Assembly: GCF_049847105.1 (NCBI RefSeq)
Contig: NZ_JBNCNS010000002.1
Location: 620,001-684,000 of the forward strand
Reading direction: 5' to 3'
From: Gordonia sp049847105
GTDB lineage: Bacteria; Actinomycetota; Actinomycetes; Mycobacteriales; Mycobacteriaceae
Length of the DNA stretch: 64,000 bases
The translations under genes and the position numbers were made by a program. The notes below the pieces were generated by a model that was given only the letters and a program-made list of their open reading frames with translations, was not told the DNA's origin and did not search any database. Of this stretch, positions 25,473 through 33,428 are shown piece after piece (position 1 is the stretch's first letter; every line of letters begins with the position of its first letter).

Positions 25473-26240
25473 TCAGGGCCGGACGGCGATGGCGAAGAGG
25501 TCGAGGCCGGCGTCGATGTCGACGCCGTCCCGAGCCGGATCCAGGACGGCGAAGTCGTCGGTGGCGATCGCCGCGACGTCACCCGAGAGGTCATCCGGCC
25601 ATGGTTCGCCGGCCAGTGCTCGCTCGATCTGGGCGTCGATCAGCGATCCACCCCACTTCTCGTCGAGCGTGACCAGCCGCGGGCCGTGGTAAACGCCGGA
25701 CATCGTGGTCACCTCGAACCCGGCGTCGGTGAGCAGCTCGGTCATCTCGGCGGCATTGAGTTCGCGGGTGTGGAACGGGTTGAGCGGGGTGTCGCGACCG
25801 GGGGAGAAGGTGATGCGGTTCGGCGTGGAGATGAACAGCTGTCCGCCCGGGCGCAGGACCCGACGGCATTCGGCGATGAATGCGGGCTGATCCCAGAGAT
25901 GTTCGATGACCTGGAAGTTCACCACGATGTCGACGGATTCGTCGGGGAGTGGGAGGTCGATCAGATTGCCTTGGTGGACGATCAGCCCCGGGTACCTGCG
26001 TCGGGTGTGTTCGACGGCGCTGCTGTCGTAGTCGACGCAGGTCACCGAGCGTGCGCGGGTGGCCAGCATGGCCGCGCCGTACCCCTCACCCGAGCCGGCC
26101 TCGAGCACGTCCGCACCCGAACAGCGATCGAGGACGTGGGCGTAGGCGATCTCGTGCCGCCGGAACCAGTAGTTCTCCTCGGCGATACCGGGGACGGTTC
26201 GCTCGCCCGTCAACGCGAGGGTCTCGTGTGACTCGCTCAT
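25473..26240 (-). CDS. SAM-dependent methyltransferase of the polysaccharide locus
   Basis: 255 residues. Motif I VLEAGSGEGYGAAMLA, motif II TCVDYDSSAV, and NFQVIEHLWDQPAF give a class I methyltransferase; FHTREL after residue ~155 is a landmark of this family. It corresponds to Rv3030, the probable sugar O-methyltransferase of methylglucose lipopolysaccharide. First gene of the minus-strand unit (methyltransferase, GH57, GT4). The start at 26240 has TGGGG directly upstream. Confidence 0.85.
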   Translation of the reverse strand: MSESHETLALTGERTVPGIAEENYWFRRHEIAYAHVLDRCSGADVLEAGSGEGYGAAMLATRARSVTCVDYDSSAVEHTRRRYPGLIVHQGNLIDLPLPDESVDIVVNFQVIEHLWDQPAFIAECRRVLRPGGQLFISTPNRITFSPGRDTPLNPFHTRELNAAEMTELLTDAGFEVTTMSGVYHGPRLVTLDEKWGGSLIDAQIERALAGEPWPDDLSGDVAAIATDDFAVLDPARDGVDIDAGLDLFAIAVRP

Positions 26241-26324
26241 CCCCACGAGACTAGTGCCCCCTGTCACGGCGACCGGAGAGTGTTCTCCCCGGACGACCTG
26301 GCCAACGCCCTCCGGCGCTCCTTT

Positions 26325-26339
26325 GGTTCATCCTGAACC
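26325..26339. promoter_or_regulatory. Perfect 15-base palindrome between methyltransferase and sfnG
   Basis: GGTTCA-TCC-TGAACC lies 85 bases before the minus-strand methyltransferase start and 160 bases before sfnG. Perfect six-base arms with a 3-base centre are typical of repressor or activator sites; the regulator is unknown. A possible -35 box TTGACA at 26440-26445 lies closer to sfnG. Confidence 0.45.
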
Positions 26340-26498
26340 TATCGTTGACCCGCTCGACCGGCGGGTGCTGACATTGTCGGACAAGGCGACGGATGCCGGC
26401 CCGATGTCTCCGCGAACGACATCGCGAACTCCATTTCGCTTGACACACAACATGTGTGGGCATTGCCGTGCCCGCATTCGGGAGGATTGACCACTGCC

Positions 26499-27623
26499 AT
26501 GACCACCGAATCGGTTTCCGACGAGATCAAGTTCGCCTACTGGGTCCCCAACGTGAGCGGCGGACTCGTCACCAGCGACATCGAGCAGCGGACGAGCTGG
26601 CACCACGACTACAACGTCCGGCTGGCGCAGACGGCCGAGGAGAACGGCTTCGAGTATGCGTTGTCCCAGGTCCGGTACGAGGCCAGCTATGGCGCCGAAT
26701 TCCAGCATGAATCAACGAGTTTCAGCCTTGCACTGCTTCTGGTGACCCAGCGCCTGAAGGTGATCGCTGCGGTCCATCCCGGTCTCTGGCAGCCGGCGGT
26801 GCTCGCGAAGTTCGGTGCCACTGCTGATCACCTCTCGGGTGGTCGTTTCGCGGTCAACGTGGTGAGTGGCTGGTTCAAGGACGAGTTCACCCACCTGGGC
26901 GAACCCTGGCTCGAGCACGACGAACGGTATCGGCGCAGCGCGGAGTTCCTCCAGGTCCTGCGCAAGATCTGGACCGAGGACGACGTGGATTTCCGGGGCG
27001 ATTTCTATCGCATCCATGACTTCACGCTCAAGCCCAAGCCGCTGAACACAGCGGCGCGCCCGAACCCGGAATTGTTCCAGGGCGGCAACTCGCTGGCGGC
27101 CCGGCGCAATGGGGGGCGTCATTCCGACTGGTACTTCTCCAACGGTAAGGACTTCGACGGGGTGACCGAACAGCTGATCGACGTACAGGCGTCCGCACGC
27201 GAGGTCGGCCGTGAGGTGAAGTTCGGGCTGAACGGCTTCATCATTGCGCGGGACACCGAGAAGGAGGCCCGCGACACGTTGCGGGAGATCGTCGAGAAGG
27301 CCAACCGGCCCGCGGTGGAGGGATTCCGTGACGCGGTGCAGCAGGCAGGTAATTCGACGTCGAGCAAGACCGGGATGTGGGCGGACTCCAGCTTCGAGGA
27401 CCTCGTGCAGTACAACGACGGATTCCGCACCGGGCTGATCGGTACACCGGAGCAGATCGCCGAGCGCATCGTGGCCTACCGCAAGCGTGGCGTCGACCTC
27501 ATTCTGGGCGGGTTCCTGCACTTCCAGGAGGAGATCGAATACTTCGGCGAGAGGGTGCTGCCCCTCGTCCGCGAAATCGAGGCGGCCGAACGCTCGACCG
27601 AGCACTCGCTGGTCGGCGTCTGA
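26499..27623 (+). CDS. sfnG: Dimethylsulfone monooxygenase, FMNH2-dependent
   Basis: 374 residues. Bacterial-luciferase-like TIM barrel with the SfnG signature start KFAYWVPNVSGGLVTSDIEQ, ENGFEYALSQVRYEASYGAE, GRFAVNVVSGWFKDEFTHLG, EPWLEHDERYRR and LVQYNDGFRTGLIGTPEQIA. SfnG oxidises dimethylsulfone to methanesulfinate with reduced FMN, releasing sulfur for growth when sulfate is short. No flavin reductase is next to it. It interrupts the conserved Rv3030-fixA order, so it was probably inserted. ATG 26499 follows GGGAGG by 13 bases, a long spacing; an earlier in-frame start is possible. Confidence 0.9.
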   Translation: MTTESVSDEIKFAYWVPNVSGGLVTSDIEQRTSWHHDYNVRLAQTAEENGFEYALSQVRYEASYGAEFQHESTSFSLALLLVTQRLKVIAAVHPGLWQPAVLAKFGATADHLSGGRFAVNVVSGWFKDEFTHLGEPWLEHDERYRRSAEFLQVLRKIWTEDDVDFRGDFYRIHDFTLKPKPLNTAARPNPELFQGGNSLAARRNGGRHSDWYFSNGKDFDGVTEQLIDVQASAREVGREVKFGLNGFIIARDTEKEARDTLREIVEKANRPAVEGFRDAVQQAGNSTSSKTGMWADSSFEDLVQYNDGFRTGLIGTPEQIAERIVAYRKRGVDLILGGFLHFQEEIEYFGERVLPLVREIEAAERSTEHSLVGV

Positions 27624-27647
27624 CCGGTCCACCGACCCCTCGGCTGT

Positions 27648-27680
27648 CGTGGCCCATCGCGTTCACCGCGGTGGGCCACG
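27648..27680. terminator. Hairpin after sfnG
   Basis: CGTGGCCCA (27648-27656) and TGGGCCACG (27672-27680) are perfect complements, with an inner TCGCG/CCGCG region and TTCA loop. No T-run follows, so it may be a Rho-independent terminator of the actinobacterial stem-only type. It separates sfnG from the etfBA promoter. Confidence 0.7.
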
Positions 27681-27748
27681 ATTCGTCGGTTGTCCCAGTC
27701 GGTGCGTTATGTGAGGTAGTCGATGTTTTGTGCTTCCCGAGCTAACGC

Positions 27749-27802
27749 TAAAGTGGGGGAGACCGAACCCAACTTACTCGGCAGTAAGGTGGGAGAAACC
27801 GA
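27749..27802 (+). promoter_or_regulatory. etfBA promoter/operator region
   Basis: A TAAAGT box (27749-27754) is followed by the palindrome TTACT-CGGC-AGTAA (27774-27787), which is flanked by two near-identical 14-mers GTGGGGGAGACCGA (27753-27766) and GTGGGAGAAACCGA (27789-27802). A repressor bound there would sit just after the likely transcript start and about 40 bases before the etfB start. TetR-family control is a guess from the arm-spacer-arm layout. Confidence 0.5.
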
Positions 27803-27824
27803 CGCAGGAGGTCGACGCAGACCC

Positions 27825-28610
27825 ATGACAAACATTGTCGTTCTGATCAAGCAGGTTCCCGACACATGGTCCGAGCGCAAGCTTACCGACGGTGACTTCA
27901 CCCTGGATCGCGAAGCCGCTGACGCCGTTCTCGACGAGATCAACGAGCGCGCGGTCGAAGAGGCCCTGAAGATCAAGGAAGCCGACGGTGGCGAGGTGAC
28001 CGTGCTGACCGCGGGTCCCGAGCGCGCGACCGAGGCGATCCGTAAGGCGCTGTCGATGGGCGCCGACAAAGCCATCCACATCAAGGACGATCAGTTGCAC
28101 GGCTCGGATGCGGTGCAGACCGCGTACGTGCTGGCGCGTGCCCTCGGTACCGTCGAGGGTGTCGAGCTGGTCATCGCGGGCAACGAGGCCACCGACGGAC
28201 GGGTCGGGGCGATCCCCGCGATGATCGCGGAGTACCTGGAGCTGCCGCACCTCACCCATCTGCGCAAGCTGACCCTGGAGGGCGAGACGCTCACCGGTGA
28301 GCGCGAGACCGACGACGGCATCTTCCACATCGAGGCGCAGTTGCCGGCCATCGTGAGTGTCAACGAGAAGATCAACGAGCCGCGCTTCCCGTCCTTCAAG
28401 GGCATCATGGCTGCCAAGAAGAAGGAAGTTCAGGTCGTCACCCTCGCGGAGATCGACGTCGAGGCCACCGATGTGGGTCTCGAGCACGCCGGCACCGAGG
28501 TGACCGCATCGAATCCGAAGCCGCCGAAGACCGCCGGTGAGCGCGTCGCCGACGAAGGTGACGGCGGCACCAAGGTCGCCGAATACCTGGTCTCGCAGAA
28601 GATCATCTAG
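27825..28610 (+). CDS. etfB: Electron transfer flavoprotein beta subunit
   Basis: 261 residues. ETF beta (FixA family): NIVVLIKQVPDTWSERKL at the start, the AMP-binding region AIRKALSMGADKAIHI, and the recognition loop LPHLTHLRKLTLEGETL. With EtfA it passes electrons from acyl-CoA dehydrogenases to the respiratory chain via ETF dehydrogenase. Matches Rv3029c (fixA) in order. Start ATG 27825 has CAGGAGG 13 bases upstream, a rather long spacing. Followed by etfA after 56 bases, in one operon. Confidence 0.95.
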   Translation: MTNIVVLIKQVPDTWSERKLTDGDFTLDREAADAVLDEINERAVEEALKIKEADGGEVTVLTAGPERATEAIRKALSMGADKAIHIKDDQLHGSDAVQTAYVLARALGTVEGVELVIAGNEATDGRVGAIPAMIAEYLELPHLTHLRKLTLEGETLTGERETDDGIFHIEAQLPAIVSVNEKINEPRFPSFKGIMAAKKKEVQVVTLAEIDVEATDVGLEHAGTEVTASNPKPPKTAGERVADEGDGGTKVAEYLVSQKII

Positions 28611-28666
28611 TCCGGACGGTCACTCAGAGCAACTGGCGATAAAAGAGACATTCAGGAGATAAGAAC

Positions 28667-29623
28667 ATGGCTGAAGTACTAGTGCTCGTGGAGCAGGACG
28701 CCGAAGGCGCCCTCAAGAAGGTCACCAGCGAGCTGATCACCGCCGCACGCGCGCTCGGCACCCCGTCCGCGGTGGTCGTGGGCGCCGCGGGTTCGGCGGA
28801 CGGCATCATCGACGGTCTCAAGGAGGCCGGCGCGGAGAAGATCTACGTCGCCGAGTCCGACGACGCGGCGAGCTACCTGGTCACCCCGCAGGTCGATGTC
28901 CTGGCATCGGTCGCCGAGCAGGCCTCCCCGGCGGGCATCCTGGTCGCGGCCACCGCCGACGGCAAGGAGATCGCCGGTCGTCTGGGCGTGCGCCTGGGCT
29001 CGGGCGTACTCGCCGACGTGATCGACGTGCAAGAGGGTGGCGTGGGTATCCACTCCATCTTCGGTGGTGCGTTCACCGTTGACGCCAAGGCCAAGGGTGA
29101 CACCCCGGTCTTCTCGGTTCGTCCGGGTGGTGTCGAGGCAGCACCGCAGGCCGGTGCAGGCGAGCGCGTCGACGTCGAGGTCCCGGCCCAGGCCGAGGGC
29201 GTCGTGAAGATCACCAAGGTCGAGCCGAACGTCGGCGGTGACCGGCCGGAACTGACCGAGGCGTCGATCGTCGTGTCCGGTGGACGTGGCGTCGGCAGCG
29301 CGGACAAGTTCTCCGTGGTCGAGGAACTCGCCGACTCGCTCGGTGCCGCCGTCGGTGCCTCGCGCGCCGCGGTGGACTCGGGTTACTACCCGGGCCAGTT
29401 CCAGGTCGGCCAGACGGGCAAGACCGTGTCGCCGCAGCTCTACATCGCACTCGGCATCTCCGGTGCGATCCAGCACCGTGCAGGCATGCAGACCTCGAAG
29501 ACGATCATCGCCGTCAACAAGGACGAAGAGGCGCCGATCTTCGAGATCGCCGATTACGGCATCGTGGGCGACCTGTTCAACGTCGCCCCGCAGCTGACCG
29601 AAGAGGTCAAGAAGCGCAAGTGA
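28667..29623 (+). CDS. etfA: Electron transfer flavoprotein alpha subunit
   Basis: 318 residues, normal length for bacterial ETF alpha (FixB). FAD-binding signature in the C-terminal half: VVSGGRGVGSADKFSVVEEL, GASRAAVDSGYYPGQFQVGQ, TGKTVSPQLYIALGISGAIQ, and TIIAVNKDEEAPIFEIADYG. Partner of EtfB; carries the FAD of the heterodimer. ATG 28667 is preceded by CAGGAGAT at a good distance. Followed by a strong hairpin terminator at 29636-29690. Confidence 0.96.
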   Translation: MAEVLVLVEQDAEGALKKVTSELITAARALGTPSAVVVGAAGSADGIIDGLKEAGAEKIYVAESDDAASYLVTPQVDVLASVAEQASPAGILVAATADGKEIAGRLGVRLGSGVLADVIDVQEGGVGIHSIFGGAFTVDAKAKGDTPVFSVRPGGVEAAPQAGAGERVDVEVPAQAEGVVKITKVEPNVGGDRPELTEASIVVSGGRGVGSADKFSVVEELADSLGAAVGASRAAVDSGYYPGQFQVGQTGKTVSPQLYIALGISGAIQHRAGMQTSKTIIAVNKDEEAPIFEIADYGIVGDLFNVAPQLTEEVKKRK

Positions 29624-29635
29624 CCTGATCACTTC

Positions 29636-29690
29636 CGCGATGGCCCCCCGGGCCGTGTCATCTCGACACGCCGGGGGGCCATCGCCGTTT
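29636..29690 (+). terminator. Strong terminator after etfBA
   Basis: Outer arms CGATGGCCCCCCGG (29638-29651) and CCGGGGGGCCATCG (29671-29684) pair perfectly; the interior CGTGTC-ATCT-GACACG continues the stem, and GTTT follows. The stem is about 20 bp, just after the etfA stop. Confidence 0.88.
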
Positions 29691-29790
29691 CGGGCCGTGT
29701 TCATCCGGTGTCGCCGACGTTCACCGGCCCAGCACCGACATGACATGCCGCCGTTGGCGCCCCGTCGTCCGTGGTGGATGTCATCGGGGC

Positions 29791-30612
29791 ATGACACTCG
29801 CGCCCAGCCCGTCCCGCACCGGCGTCACCCGTCCGCTCCTGATGGCCGGCCCGGTGGTCGTGGGCCTCACCGAGGATCCCGCCGACATCGTGGAGATCCA
29901 GGAGTTGCGCTACCGGGTGTTCGGCGCGGAGCCCGGTTTCGCCGACGTGATCGGTGACCCGGTCACCGGGCGCGACGGCGATCGATTCGACGAGTTCTGC
30001 GAGCACTTGGTGGTCCGCCACGCCGACGACGGACTCATCGGGTCGGCCCGGCTGTTGTCACCGGCGCGCGCCGCTGCGGCCGGCGGTTGGTACACCGGCA
30101 CCGAGTTCGACGTCCACGAACTCGCGGGCATCGCATCGGACACCGTGGAGATGGGCCGTGCCGTGGTGGCCCCGGGCCACCGTCAGGGCACGACGACCGC
30201 GCTGATGTGGGCGGCCCTGCTGCACCACCTCGATGAAACCTGCCATCGGTATCTGATGGGGTGTGTGTCGGTGCCGCTGAATGGGCCGGGCCCGCGCGGA
30301 AGCGCGCTGCGCGGAGTTCGCGACGTCCTGCGGGATCGGTATCAGGCGCCTTGGCAGGTGTATCCGCATCTACCCGCGAACATCGGTGGGCGCCGTCTCG
30401 ACGACATCGGACCACCGGATGTGGTTGCGGTGCCCGCCTTGATGCGTGGCTATCTGCGGCTCGGTGCTCGCGTGTGCGGTGAACCGGCCCTCGACGCCGC
30501 CTTCGACGTGGGGGATTTCGTCACCGTGCTCGACCGGCTGCACGGCAACAACCGGTATCTCGAACGGATGCAGTCGTGCGTCGACCGGCTCGCGGTGGGA
30601 GCACGCAAATGA
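29791..30612 (+). CDS. GNAT-fold N-acyltransferase, OlsB-like
   Basis: 273 residues. GNAT fold with landmarks of the long-chain N-acyltransferases of amino-lipid synthesis: QELRYRVFGAE, FDEFCEHLVVRHAD, ARLLSP, and EMGRAVVAPGHRQGTTTALM (the acyl donor-binding loop). OlsB transfers a 3-hydroxyacyl chain from ACP to ornithine. The substrate here is inferred from fold and partner only. The next gene is an O-acyltransferase overlapping by 4 bases, the OlsB-OlsA arrangement. Corresponds to Rv3027c. ATG 29791 chosen; ATGs further along at ~29842 are possible. Confidence 0.75.
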   Translation: MTLAPSPSRTGVTRPLLMAGPVVVGLTEDPADIVEIQELRYRVFGAEPGFADVIGDPVTGRDGDRFDEFCEHLVVRHADDGLIGSARLLSPARAAAAGGWYTGTEFDVHELAGIASDTVEMGRAVVAPGHRQGTTTALMWAALLHHLDETCHRYLMGCVSVPLNGPGPRGSALRGVRDVLRDRYQAPWQVYPHLPANIGGRRLDDIGPPDVVAVPALMRGYLRLGARVCGEPALDAAFDVGDFVTVLDRLHGNNRYLERMQSCVDRLAVGARK

Positions 30613-31490
30613 CCGCCGCGGTGGCGGCGCCCGGGCTGGCCGCGGCACGGCCCGCCGCGGCACCCGCGATCGCTGCGCCTGCGGCGGCTCTACCGGACCT
30701 ACGTCACGCCTGGTATCCGGCCAGTCGGTGCGGCGATCACTGTCGCGAGCAGACGCCGGTGGTGGTGAACCTCGTGGTGGTGATGGTCCGGATGGTCCGC
30801 CTGGTGGTGGTCGTGTGTTTCCTCGTCGTCTTCGGACCGATGGTTGCGCTAGCCCCGCGGCTGCTGCGCCGGCGGTTCCTCAGCTGGGCGGCGAGGCATC
30901 TCCTGGCCGCCCTCGGCGTCGCTGTTCGCATCGATGACCGGCGTCCGTTCGCCGGTACGTCGAGGGGGCTGGTCGTCGCCAATCACGTCTCCTACCTGGA
31001 CATCCTGGCCGTCGCGGTGGTCAGCCCGTCGCACTTCGTCGCCAAGTCCGACGTGACGACGATGCCGGTGGTCTCGGGTCTGGCCCGGCGTCTCGGCATC
31101 ATCCCGGTCGAGCGGGCATCACTGCGTGAGCTCCCCGCGACAATTCGCAGCGCGGTCGACGAACTCCACCGCGACCGTTCGGTCGCGGTGTTCCCGGAGG
31201 GCACCACGTGGTGTGGGCGGGAGGCCGGGCGGTTCCGTCCGGCGTTCTTCCAGGCCGCGATCGATGCCGGTGTCCCGGTGACCCCGATCCGACTGAGGTT
31301 CACCGCGATGGACGGATCACCCACCTCGGCCCCCAGTTTCATCGGCGACGACAGCCCGCTGGACACCCTGCGGGCCCGCGTCCTGCGGGCCCGCGGCCTG
31401 ACCGTCGACATCCGTGTGCACGAGTCGCAGCTGCCAGACACCGATCGTCGGACCCTGGCCGCGCGTTGCGAGCGTCTGGTCACGGCCTGA
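30609..31490 (+). CDS. 1-acyl-glycerol-3-phosphate-type O-acyltransferase (PlsC/OlsA-like)
   Basis: 293 residues. One hydrophobic segment at residues ~50-75 (VVVNLVVVMVRMVRLVVVV) anchors it. Catalytic HX4D box VVANHVSYLDIL, and FPEGTTWCGREAGRFRPAFF with the substrate-binding EGT motif. Transfers an acyl chain from ACP or CoA to a hydroxyl group. Coupled to the OlsB-like gene by ATGA overlap (30609-30612). Corresponds to Rv3026c. A phospholipid or a lyso-amino-lipid could be the acceptor. An alanine-proline-rich N-terminus (~35 residues) is disordered. Confidence 0.82.
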   Translation: MTAAVAAPGLAAARPAAAPAIAAPAAALPDLRHAWYPASRCGDHCREQTPVVVNLVVVMVRMVRLVVVVCFLVVFGPMVALAPRLLRRRFLSWAARHLLAALGVAVRIDDRRPFAGTSRGLVVANHVSYLDILAVAVVSPSHFVAKSDVTTMPVVSGLARRLGIIPVERASLRELPATIRSAVDELHRDRSVAVFPEGTTWCGREAGRFRPAFFQAAIDAGVPVTPIRLRFTAMDGSPTSAPSFIGDDSPLDTLRARVLRARGLTVDIRVHESQLPDTDRRTLAARCERLVTA

Positions 31491-31519
31491 CCGACCGTCC
31501 ACCGCCCGATGCCCGTGGT

Positions 31520-31536
31520 ACATATCTCATATATGT
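31520..31536. promoter_or_regulatory. AT-rich palindrome, candidate operator
   Basis: ACATAT-CTCAT-ATATGT, perfect six-base arms in an unusually AT-rich patch (TACATATCTCATATATG) upstream of the DUF4334 gene. Located about 60 bases before the start codon, where a repressor could block the promoter. The regulator family is not known from the sequence alone. Confidence 0.5.
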
Positions 31537-31596
31537 TGTATCCCTGAGCCGGGCGCCCGCCCGGTGTCGTGATCAACACCAGGAGGCGTTCGAGCC

Positions 31597-32082
31597 ATGA
31601 CTTCCGCACCGGCCCTGTCCCGAGCCGAGGCCCGAGCACGATTCACCCAACTCAGGTCTGCGACCGGGCTGGTCGACGACGCCGAGCTCGATTCGGTGTG
31701 GGCGGCCCTGGAGACCGTTCGCCCCGAAGAGATGTTCGGCGCGTGGAGGGGCGACGAGTTCACCACCGGGCACCCGGCCAACGGCCTCCTGGACAAGGCC
31801 CGCTGGTTCGGCAAGACCTTCACGTCGCGTTCCGACGTCCAGCCGCTGATGTGCCGAGACGAGAACGGCAAACTTTTCTCGAACATCGAATTCGCCAAGG
31901 GTGAGGCCAGCCTGTGGGCCATCGAGTTCCGTGGCGAGGTCACGGCGTCGATGGTCTACGACGGGCAGGCCGTCATCGACCATTTCAAGAAGGTGGACGT
32001 GAACACCGTCATGGGCATCATGAACGGCAAGGCCGCGGTCGTCGACGGCCGTCACCTGTACTTTCTGCTCGAGCGCGTCTGA
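31597..32082 (+). CDS. DUF4334 domain protein (GXWXG type)
   Basis: 161 residues. A GXWXG-type segment (EEMFGAWRGDEF) is followed by a DUF4334 domain (NGLLDKARWFGKTFTSRSDV, MVYDGQAVIDHFKKVDVNTV, MGIMNGK, LYFLLERV). Widespread in soil actinobacteria and fungi; no biochemical function is established, though the beta-rich fold could bind a hydrophobic ligand. Monocistronic, with AGGAGG upstream of the ATG and an AT-rich palindrome in the promoter region. Confidence 0.85.
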   Translation: MTSAPALSRAEARARFTQLRSATGLVDDAELDSVWAALETVRPEEMFGAWRGDEFTTGHPANGLLDKARWFGKTFTSRSDVQPLMCRDENGKLFSNIEFAKGEASLWAIEFRGEVTASMVYDGQAVIDHFKKVDVNTVMGIMNGKAAVVDGRHLYFLLERV

Positions 32083-32204
32083 GGGGTGCGGATCGACGCC
32101 GCGGCCGTCCCGGCGCCGGCGCCTGACCGACCGGAGCCGCCGGTCACCGCGGTGTGATCACCGGTGTCCGATGCGCGGGAATTGGTCGGCGGTGTTCGCG
32201 CGTT

Positions 32205-32210
32205 TATCCT
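32205..32210 (+). promoter_or_regulatory. Likely -10 box of a leaderless iscS transcript
   Basis: TATCCT at 32205-32210, with TTGGTC (32182-32187) 17 bases further upstream as a -35 candidate. The predicted start point is at or just before the ATG at 32220, and there is no ribosome-binding sequence before that ATG. Confidence 0.5.
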
Positions 32211-32219
32211 TGCAACGTC

Positions 32220-33428
32220 ATGTCCATGCCTTCTCGAGCCCCGGTCTACCTCGACCACGCTGCGTCGACAGCGATGCTTCCCGACGCCGTCGAGGCGATG
32301 ACGGCTGTCTTCGCCCAGCCGGGCAACGCGTCGTCGTTGCACGGTTCGGGTCGCTGGGCTCGTCGCAGGCTCGAGGAGGCGAGGGAGTCCATCGCCTCGT
32401 CGGTGGGTGCACGGCCCTCCGAGGTGATCTTCACCGGCGGTGGCACCGAGTCCGACAACCTCGCGCTGAAGGGCATCTATGCCGCCCGCCGCCGGGAGAG
32501 CCCTGACCGACGCAGGGTCATCGTGTCCGCCGTCGAGCATCATGCCGTTCTCGATCCGGCGACCTGGCTCGCCGATGCGGCCGGCGCCGAGCTCGTGATC
32601 GCTCCGGTCGACGCCGAGGGCTTCGTGTCCCCGTCGTGGTTGCGCGCCGAATTGGCTGCGCACGCCGACGAGACAGCGTTGATCTCGGTGATGTGGGCCA
32701 ACAACGAGGTCGGGACGATCCAGCCGATCGCCGAGATCGCAGCGGTCGGTGCCGAGTTCGGCATCCCCGTGCATTCGGACGCCATTCAGGCCGTCGGCCA
32801 CATCCCGGTCGATTTCGGGACGAGCGGACTGTCGGCGCTGAGTCTGGCCGCGCACAAATTCGGTGGGCCGCAGGGGGTCGGCGCGCTGCTCTTGCGCCGC
32901 GACGTCGAATGTGTACCCCTGCTGCATGGCGGCGGGCATGAGCGCGACGTGCGGTCGGGCACCCAGGACGTGGCCGGGGCCGTCGGGATGGCGACCGCGC
33001 TGCGGCTGTCGGTCGAGCACATGCCGGCCGCCACCGAGCACGTAGTCGCACTCCGCAACCGGCTGTTCGACACGCTCCTCAACGTAGCCGACACAACCGT
33101 CAACGGGCCCCGCGACGAGCGGCGACTGCCCGGAAATGTGCACGTCTCCTTCGGAGGATGCGAAGGCGATTCCCTGCTGATGCTGCTCGACGCCAACGGC
33201 GTCGAGTGCTCCACGGGATCCGCCTGCACCGCGGGGGTGGCTCAGGCGAGTCACGTCCTGCTTGCCATGGGACTCGACGTCTCGACGGCACGCGGATCAT
33301 TGCGCTTCTCCCTCGCGCCGAGTTCGACGGCGGCAGATGTCGACGCGGTGGCCGAGGTGATCGGCCAGGTCGTCGATCGCGCACGCGCCGCGGGACTGGT
33401 CTCGTCACCGACAGGAAAGGGACGCTGA
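32220..33428 (+). CDS. iscS: Cysteine desulfurase (IscS/NifS family)
   Basis: 402 residues, PLP-dependent. Releases sulfur from cysteine as a protein persulfide for tRNA thiolation and Fe-S clusters. VYLDHAASTAMLPDAVEAM opens the family; the PLP-binding lysine is in LAAHKFGGPQGVGAL and the persulfide cysteine in CSTGSACTAG. The stop overlaps mnmA by one base (TGATG), so this enzyme probably feeds MnmA; matches Rv3025c. Either ATG 32220 or 32226 could be the start. Confidence 0.95.
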   Translation: MSMPSRAPVYLDHAASTAMLPDAVEAMTAVFAQPGNASSLHGSGRWARRRLEEARESIASSVGARPSEVIFTGGGTESDNLALKGIYAARRRESPDRRRVIVSAVEHHAVLDPATWLADAAGAELVIAPVDAEGFVSPSWLRAELAAHADETALISVMWANNEVGTIQPIAEIAAVGAEFGIPVHSDAIQAVGHIPVDFGTSGLSALSLAAHKFGGPQGVGALLLRRDVECVPLLHGGGHERDVRSGTQDVAGAVGMATALRLSVEHMPAATEHVVALRNRLFDTLLNVADTTVNGPRDERRLPGNVHVSFGGCEGDSLLMLLDANGVECSTGSACTAGVAQASHVLLAMGLDVSTARGSLRFSLAPSSTAADVDAVAEVIGQVVDRARAAGLVSSPTGKGR

